Of a DNA stretch of 64,000 bases, positions 60,125 through 64,000 are shown one piece after another. The number at the start of each line of letters is the position of its first letter. Within the stretch, counting starts at the first letter, position 1. A program made the position numbers and the translations under genes. The notes beneath the pieces were generated by a model that was given only the letters and a program-made list of their open reading frames with translations, was not told the DNA's origin and searched no databases. The DNA comes from JBIYSM02 sp044759095 (GTDB lineage Bacteria > Bacillota > Bacilli > Brevibacillales > Brevibacillaceae): positions 1 to 64,000 of the forward strand of contig NZ_JBIYSM020000018.1 in NCBI RefSeq assembly GCF_044759095.2, read 5' to 3'.

Positions 60125-61135
60125 TCACTCTCCTCCAAAAAGCTGCGGATCATCCATAACCGTCTGCAGATCGCGAATGATACGTTCCTGTACAGCTGCG
60201 GGCACCATTGGACCAAACGCGCTCAAGCGGTTAACCCCTTCCGACAGTCCGTAGATGACCTTTCCTGCGGGAAGGAGGCCTTTCAGGTACTGTTCCATGG
60301 TGGTTCGATAGCATTGGCGCACGTCCTGCACCAGCGAGGCGAGCACATGGTTGGGGGCCATGTAACGTTGGTCGGCGATGTAGCCGATGGCGTATATGTT
60401 GGCATGCTGCGCCTCCGTAATGACGGCCAGATTAAAACTGTCTCCCGTCGTGTAGATGACGTCGACGCCATGGGCGATCAGGCGGCGGGCTGCTTTTGTG
60501 GCAGCTGCGATGTCATTGAAGTCCGGCACCTTGGCCACTTCCACCGTCGTATCGGGGTGAATCCGTTTGACGCCCAGTTTGAAGCCCTCCACCTGTTCGT
60601 ATTCTAAAGGTTTGTCCACCACAATATAGCCAACCTTGTGGCGATGGCTCATCAGTGCTGCCAACTCACCTACAATAAATCCGGCGGGCTTCATGTCGTA
60701 GCGAATGGCTGTCTGATTGGGGTGTACGGCTTCCCCGTTAAAGGAAACAAACCGCGTCTCGGGATAAAACGGGGCAATTTTCGTAAACGGTTGGGAAAAT
60801 ATCATCCCGTGACCGAAAATCAAATCGAATTCGCTGGAAGCGTACTTTTGGGCCGTTGCAAAGATCTGATCTGCTTTTAAGTTACTGGCAATCTCCAAAG
60901 AGAAGCCGTACTTTTTTTGCAGTTCAGTCAAACTCTCCAGTGCGCTGCTGTTCCAGCCCTGATCGTAGGTAGGACCCTCCAACAGCAGAGCGACGCGTAT
61001 CACGTTGGCCTTTTTGCCGTTTTTGTTGACCTGCTGAATGTATTTCATGCTGTCGACAAACTGACTGGTGATAAGAAGCAGCAGTCCGAGGACCAGTCCG
61101 GCAAACAAGATTGGAAACAGCTTTGTCGTGGACAC
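60125..61135 (-). CDS. BMP-family substrate-binding-like protein, membrane anchored
   Basis: A 336-residue protein. Residues about 7-27 form a signal anchor with no lipobox. The remainder matches the BMP (basic membrane protein/Med) ligand-binding fold: VALLLEGPTYDQGWN, HGMIFSQPFTKIAP and VGYIVVDKPLEYEQVEGF. BMP proteins bind nucleosides or related ligands. It is co-transcribed with the kinase downstream, with no ABC permease nearby, so it likely serves as an extracellular co-sensor. The start is GTG 61135 seven bases after GGAGG; a terminator-like hairpin lies just upstream. Confidence 0.85.
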   Translation of the reverse strand: MSTTKLFPILFAGLVLGLLLLITSQFVDSMKYIQQVNKNGKKANVIRVALLLEGPTYDQGWNSSALESLTELQKKYGFSLEIASNLKADQIFATAQKYASSEFDLIFGHGMIFSQPFTKIAPFYPETRFVSFNGEAVHPNQTAIRYDMKPAGFIVGELAALMSHRHKVGYIVVDKPLEYEQVEGFKLGVKRIHPDTTVEVAKVPDFNDIAAATKAARRLIAHGVDVIYTTGDSFNLAVITEAQHANIYAIGYIADQRYMAPNHVLASLVQDVRQCYRTTMEQYLKGLLPAGKVIYGLSEGVNRLSAFGPMVPAAVQERIIRDLQTVMDDPQLFGGE

Positions 61136-61154
61136 GGAAGGACCTCCAAATGAA

Positions 61155-61200
61155 AAAAGGAATTTGACATATTTCTACATGAACTGTCAAAATTCCTTTT
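61155..61200 (-). promoter_or_regulatory. Terminator-like hairpin immediately upstream of the BMP-gene ribosome binding site
   Basis: On the minus strand AAAAGGAATTTTGACA pairs with TGTCAAATTCCTTTT, and the descending arm runs into TTTTTT, followed within 8 bases by GGAGG. The form is that of an intrinsic terminator placed in a 5' leader, so it may attenuate the BMP/kinase operon or end a short upstream transcript. Confidence 0.55.
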
Positions 61201-61204
61201 ATTA

Positions 61205-61350
61205 GTGTATAAGAATTTATAAATTTCGACATCCCATACAGCCGCTAGAAAAGTGTTCGGGGCCCCGCCCGGCGAAAAAAGGGACCCCACTCGGCTCAGC
61301 GATAGCTACCGCCGAGTGGGGTGAGAATAGCTAAAGTCGGCTGGGTTTTT
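61205..61350 (+). repeat. Dispersed nested-stem repeat, full copy with decayed 3' arm
   Basis: It has the full 5' segment (GTGTATAAGAATTTATAAAT, GGACATCC-like, CATACAGCCGCTAG), the outer left arm CCCGCCCGGC (61264-61273) and a perfect inner stem CCCCACTCGGC/GCCGAGTGGGG. The outer right arm is changed to AGTCGGCTGGG. It lies in the leader/promoter region of the BMP gene and 3' of the Gln/His-rich gene. Confidence 0.85.
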
Positions 61351-61368
61351 ATATTCAGCAAAGCAAAA

Positions 61369-61394
61369 GCCCGCGTGCGTATCACAGCGCGGGC
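61369..61394 (-). terminator. Terminator of the Gln/His-rich protein gene
   Basis: Stem GCCCGCG/CGCGGGC with a 12-base loop; on the minus strand it is followed by TTTTGCTTTGC. Confidence 0.8.
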
Positions 61395-61412
61395 ATCGGG
61401 GAGTTGCGATCG

Positions 61413-61769
61413 TTAGAAGCGAGTGCCACGTTGCATGGCAATCTGATTCTCTGTTGCGTGAGCCGCATGCTGGGAGAGCGGCACCTGTGCATTTTGACCC
61501 GCATACGGATTGTAGAACTGCTGCAGCGATTGAAGCGCCTCCGGAGAAATGTGTCCGCGATAGACGAGTGCGACAGGGGAGACCTGGTTGTTGTAGGCCG
61601 TGTAGCCTTCGTTGTAGGCAGGCTGGTTGGCGAAAAACGCCTGTTGTTGGTGAAACTCCGCTTGCTGGTGGTGAAACGCCGCCTGATTCTGATGCGCCAG
61701 CGCATGGTATCGATGCAGTTGGGCCTGCTGGTGATGAGCATGAGCCTGTTCTTGCTGACGTGGATACAT
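61413..61769 (-). CDS. Gln/His/Ala-rich small protein, possibly spore-coat related
   Basis: A 118-residue low-complexity protein. Residues 1-50 are mostly Gln, His and Ala in HQQ-type repeats, followed by a Tyr/Asn-rich stretch (PAYNEGYTAYNNQ) and a Gln-rich tail. There is no signal peptide or membrane helix. A strong ribosome binding site (GGAGGAGA) before ATG 61769 and a clear terminator support it as real. The composition is like Firmicute spore-coat proteins, but that is only inference. No family is recognised. Confidence 0.65.
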   Translation of the reverse strand: MYPRQQEQAHAHHQQAQLHRYHALAHQNQAAFHHQQAEFHQQQAFFANQPAYNEGYTAYNNQVSPVALVYRGHISPEALQSLQQFYNPYAGQNAQVPLSQHAAHATENQIAMQRGTRF

Positions 61770-61941
61770 CTGCAATCTCCTCCAGTATGAACCATTTTGT
61801 TTTGGCAGTTGCCTTGCCCTTCAAAGTATGTCCAATTATGGGGCGAACATGCTTCCGGCAGAGCCGGCGCTTTGGTATGCAACCGGGAGCCGGAGGGAAC
61901 GCTAACGGAGAAGCTCTGTACCCGAGAAAGGAGGCCCCCCC

Positions 61942-62109
61942 ATGGAAAGAGAGCTGATTGAAATTCCACAGGTGGATATCCCGGACGAGGTGACTCAGGT
62001 AGACAGACCGGAGATCGGGGAAACGACCCCGCATCCTGATCCGACCAGTCCGCAGGCGGATTTGCCTGCAAGTCCGGAACGTTCCGGACCGATTGGATTT
62101 GCTCCGTAA
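61942..62109 (+). CDS. Small acidic Pro-rich protein of unknown function
   Basis: A 55-residue ORF with AAAGGAGG before ATG 61942 and a terminator five bases after its stop. The product is acidic and proline-rich (IEIPQVDIPDEVTQVDRPE, then TPHPDPTSPQADLPAS) with no hydrophobic segment, so it is probably disordered. It is divergent from the Gln/His-rich gene, about 170 bases away. It is not recognised. Confidence 0.65.
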   Translation: MERELIEIPQVDIPDEVTQVDRPEIGETTPHPDPTSPQADLPASPERSGPIGFAP

Positions 62110-62114
62110 AACAA

Positions 62115-62140
62115 GGCGCCGTTGCAGGCGCCATTCTTTT
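62115..62140 (+). terminator. Terminator of the Pro-rich small gene
   Basis: Palindromic arms GGCGCC and GGCGCC around GTTGCA, followed by ATTCTTTT. Confidence 0.75.
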
Positions 62141-62252
62141 AGGGGTATTTATTAAAAAAAATAAAAAAAGTCGGGAATTCCCATAGACTTTTTTGCTATT
62201 TTCTGTAAAGTAGAGGGAGGGAGAAGTGAGACAGGTTGAGGAGGAACGCTGA

Positions 62253-62606
62253 GTGGCCCGTTTGTTGATTGTAGACGATGCGGCTTTTATGAGGCAGATG
62301 CTGACGGAGATGGTAGCAGGCTTGCACGAAGTGTGCGGAGAGGCTGCCAATGGAGAAGAGGCAATTGAAAAATACAAGGAGCTGCGTCCCGATATTGTCA
62401 CGATGGATATCACCATGCCCCGGATGCAGGGGATTGATGCTGTCCGCGAAATTTTAGCTTTTGATGCAGAGGCCAAAATCTTGATGTGCTCCGCTGTCGG
62501 TCACCGCCAGCTGGTTTTGGAGGCGATGAAAACGGGGGCAAAAGACTTCGTAATCAAGCCGTTTCAAAAAGAACGCATTCTCGATGCGATATCGCGGTTA
62601 CTGTGA
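62253..62606 (+). CDS. Orphan CheY-like response regulator
   Basis: A 117-residue stand-alone receiver domain. The acidic pocket is VDD (residues 7-9), the phospho-acceptor Asp lies in VTMDITMP (about residue 51), and the conserved Lys in VIKPF (about residue 101). It has no output domain. It is close to chemotaxis CheY in length and sequence, but no chemotaxis or flagellar gene lies nearby. The start is GTG 62253 after GAGGAGG. It has its own terminator. Confidence 0.88.
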   Translation: MARLLIVDDAAFMRQMLTEMVAGLHEVCGEAANGEEAIEKYKELRPDIVTMDITMPRMQGIDAVREILAFDAEAKILMCSAVGHRQLVLEAMKTGAKDFVIKPFQKERILDAISRLL

Positions 62607-62632
62607 TCCCGTACATAGAGCGAAAATCAAGC

Positions 62633-62663
62633 AACCGGCAGGGCGGCACCTGCCGGTTTTTTT
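62633..62663 (+). terminator. Terminator of the CheY-like gene
   Basis: Perfect 10-bp stem AACCGGCAGG/CCTGCCGGTT followed by TTTTT. A dispersed repeat begins within about 10 bases. Confidence 0.9.
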
Positions 62664-62670
62664 CAGCAAA

Positions 62671-62787
62671 TAGGAATTTATAAAGATGGAAATCCGATTT
62701 CAGCCACTAGGAAAGCATTCGGGGCCCCGCCCGGCGAAAAAAGGGACCCCACTCGGCTCAGCGATAGCTACCGCCGAGTGGGTTATT
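62671..62787 (+). repeat. Dispersed nested-stem repeat, 3'-truncated copy
   Basis: It starts TAGGAATTTATAAA, has the outer left arm CCCGCCCGGC (62726-62735) and a good inner stem (CCCACTCGGC/GCCGAGTGGG), and then diverges, so the outer right arm is lost. The 5' segment is more diverged than in other copies. Confidence 0.8.
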
Positions 62788-62803
62788 TCAGGCCCGCGCC
62801 TGG

Positions 62804-62833
62804 TTTACCTGGGCTTTTGCCTTTCAGTATAAT
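62804..62833 (+). promoter_or_regulatory. Sigma-A promoter of the PucR-type gene
   Basis: TTTACC, an 18-base spacer and TATAAT, 34 bases upstream of the start codon. Confidence 0.7.
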
Positions 62834-62867
62834 GAAAAGACAGGAATCGCAAAGAAGGTGTGAACGA

Positions 62868-64000
62868 TTGTCCGGTCAACCTGAGTACTTCCATCAATAC
62901 CAGCATGCTGACATAGAAGAACTGGCCGATGTGATCGGTGAATTGCTGCAAAATCCGATTACGATCGAAGACGCCGACCACAAGCTGATCGCCTACAGTT
63001 CCCATGGAGAGAGCACCGACCAGGCACGCTGGTCGACGATCATGGGGCGTCGCGTGCCGGAAAAAGTGCTGACGCGGCTGTGGAAAGACGGCGTCTTCCA
63101 GCAGCTGTTGACCGATGACGACCCGGTGCACATCCCCGCCAAGGACGAGGTAGGGCTGGGCAAGCGCGTGGCGATCGCCATCCGCAAAGGCGCCGATGTT
63201 CTGGGCTACATCTGGGCACAGGAGGTAAACCGTCCGCTGACCCGTGAAGACGATGAAATCCTTCGGCAGGCGGCCCGAGCCGCCGTCTCCCGTCTGGTGC
63301 AGCGACAGGGCAAACGCAAAGCGGAGGAGCAGCGGCGCAAGGAGTTTCTCTGGGAGCTGCTCCTGGGGAATCACACCAGCGAGGCGGCCATCAAGCAAAA
63401 GGCAGAGAGTCTGCAAATGCAGCTCCCGGCTTCGTACCTCATCTGTGTGATCGAAGCACCCGGAGCACAGCTGGAGCAATACCTCTATCCTCTGTTAATG
63501 CGCGACAAGCTGTTCTGGGTGGTAGACGGTGCGCAAATCGTCCTCTTGATGGGTCTGCCTGCAGTGCCAGACAGGGGAGGGCAATCGCTTTATCACAAGG
63601 TGGAACAGTTTCTCTCCGATTCGCTAAGCAAGCTGGTCGTCCATGTCAACGAAGGCAATGTGATCGCCGGTTACGGGCGAAGCTACAAGGCATACGCTGA
63701 CATCGTACGCAGCTATCGGGAAGCGCTGCACGTGGTGAAGGTAAAACGCTTGTTTTCTCAGGAAACGGCACGTATTTACGGATTTCACGACCTGGGTATT
63801 TACCGCTTTTTGCTTCAGTTGAAACGATGGGGTGACGAAGAAGGGTATGAAAACCCCCGGCTCTCGCAGTTGAAAGCGTATGATCGGGAAAACCAGACCA
63901 ACCTGCTGGATACGCTGGAAACATTTCTCGATACGGCAGGCAAAGGGAACCTCACCGCCCAACGGCTGCACATCCACATCAATACGCTTGGCTACCGCCT
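62868..64000 (+). CDS. PucR-family transcriptional regulator (CdaR-like), 3' end outside the window
   Basis: At least 377 residues, open to the window edge. The start is TTG 62868 after GAAGGTG. The N-terminal about 150 residues form a GAF-like sensor region (ELLQNPITIEDADHKLIAY opens it), followed by a central GGDEF-like CdaR domain. The end of the window reads LTAQRLHIHINTLGYR, the start of the C-terminal PucR helix-turn-helix (usual form HVHRNTLRYRL), so only a few dozen residues are missing. PucR proteins control purine, sugar-acid or amino acid catabolism; the target here is unknown. Confidence 0.85.
   Translation, partial: MSGQPEYFHQYQHADIEELADVIGELLQNPITIEDADHKLIAYSSHGESTDQARWSTIMGRRVPEKVLTRLWKDGVFQQLLTDDDPVHIPAKDEVGLGKRVAIAIRKGADVLGYIWAQEVNRPLTREDDEILRQAARAAVSRLVQRQGKRKAEEQRRKEFLWELLLGNHTSEAAIKQKAESLQMQLPASYLICVIEAPGAQLEQYLYPLLMRDKLFWVVDGAQIVLLMGLPAVPDRGGQSLYHKVEQFLSDSLSKLVVHVNEGNVIAGYGRSYKAYADIVRSYREALHVVKVKRLFSQETARIYGFHDLGIYRFLLQLKRWGDEEGYENPRLSQLKAYDRENQTNLLDTLETFLDTAGKGNLTAQRLHIHINTLGYR

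Noticed and set aside
62253..62606. CheY-like gene as part of a chemotaxis or two-component operon
   Set aside because: It is flanked by terminators on both sides, with no che, fli or kinase gene on the same transcript.
2630..62787. CRISPR array as an explanation for the repeated units
   Set aside because: The copies are over 100 bases long, palindromic, widely scattered and not regularly spaced, with no cas genes in the window.
1..64000. tRNA or rRNA genes
   Set aside because: No cloverleaf-like GC-rich segment with a T-arm GGTTCRA motif and no rRNA-like sequence was found in the intergenic regions.

Overview
The window looks like a chromosomal segment of an endospore-forming, aerobic Firmicute, most likely Brevibacillus or another Paenibacillaceae relative. 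This is inferred from gene content only: a caa3-type cytochrome oxidase cluster with CtaG and CtaM, a Spo0E-family phosphatase, a relic of a GerAB-type germination permease, AddAB plus SbcCD, LutABC, strong AGGAGG ribosome binding sites, and lipoprotein signals on the solute-binding and efflux-adaptor proteins. No rRNA, tRNA, prophage or CRISPR array was seen.

Layout. 0.1-5.4 kb: a coiled-coil tail-anchored protein, the gerAB relic, a DHA2 drug exporter, DUF4870, a Spo0E-like small protein, an EmrE-like exporter and an SDR dehydrogenase with an ATT start. 5.5-9.6 kb: ctaCDEF. 9.7-16.9 kb: a 2-hydroxyacid (lactate/glycolate) locus in which a TrpXYZ-type ABC importer is interleaved with a GlcD-like flavoprotein and lutABC. 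17.0-20.7 kb: ctaG, ctaM, ctaB, ctaA (copper insertion and heme A supply for the oxidase). 20.9-33.1 kb: sbcD-sbcC-addB-addA, an operon for double-strand-break end processing. 33.3-38.1 kb: an AT-rich VOC gene, an amino acid permease, DUF4362, a leader-peptide-like ORF with terminator ahead of a divergent UMP-kinase paralogue, and a cupredoxin protein. 38.2-42.0 kb: a TetR-controlled HlyD/ABC-2 exporter. 42.0-43.4 kb: ECF sigma and anti-sigma. 43.5-49.4 kb: purU, a LysR/MFS divergent pair, an esterase, a 314-bp palindromic element, and scoAB under a perfect cre site. 49.5-54.4 kb: an internally deleted IS605-type remnant, then an RND adaptor/pump pair whose pump lacks the usual proton-relay residues. 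54.4-57.3 kb: VanZ, a PduL-AckA fusion and an S1 protein. 57.5-61.1 kb: an S9-like hydrolase and a BMP-domain protein/orphan histidine kinase pair. 61.4-64.0 kb: two small low-complexity proteins, an orphan CheY and a PucR regulator cut by the window edge.

The most unusual non-coding signal is a dispersed intergenic repeat with two nested GC-rich stems. It occurs at least seven times, always in the + orientation, and usually starts right after the T-tract of a terminator. Other items worth a second look are the PduL-AckA fusion, the palindromic element at 47.6-47.9 kb, the hydroxyacid ABC/Lut locus, the degenerate RND pump, and the small ORF/terminator leader upstream of the UMP-kinase paralogue.
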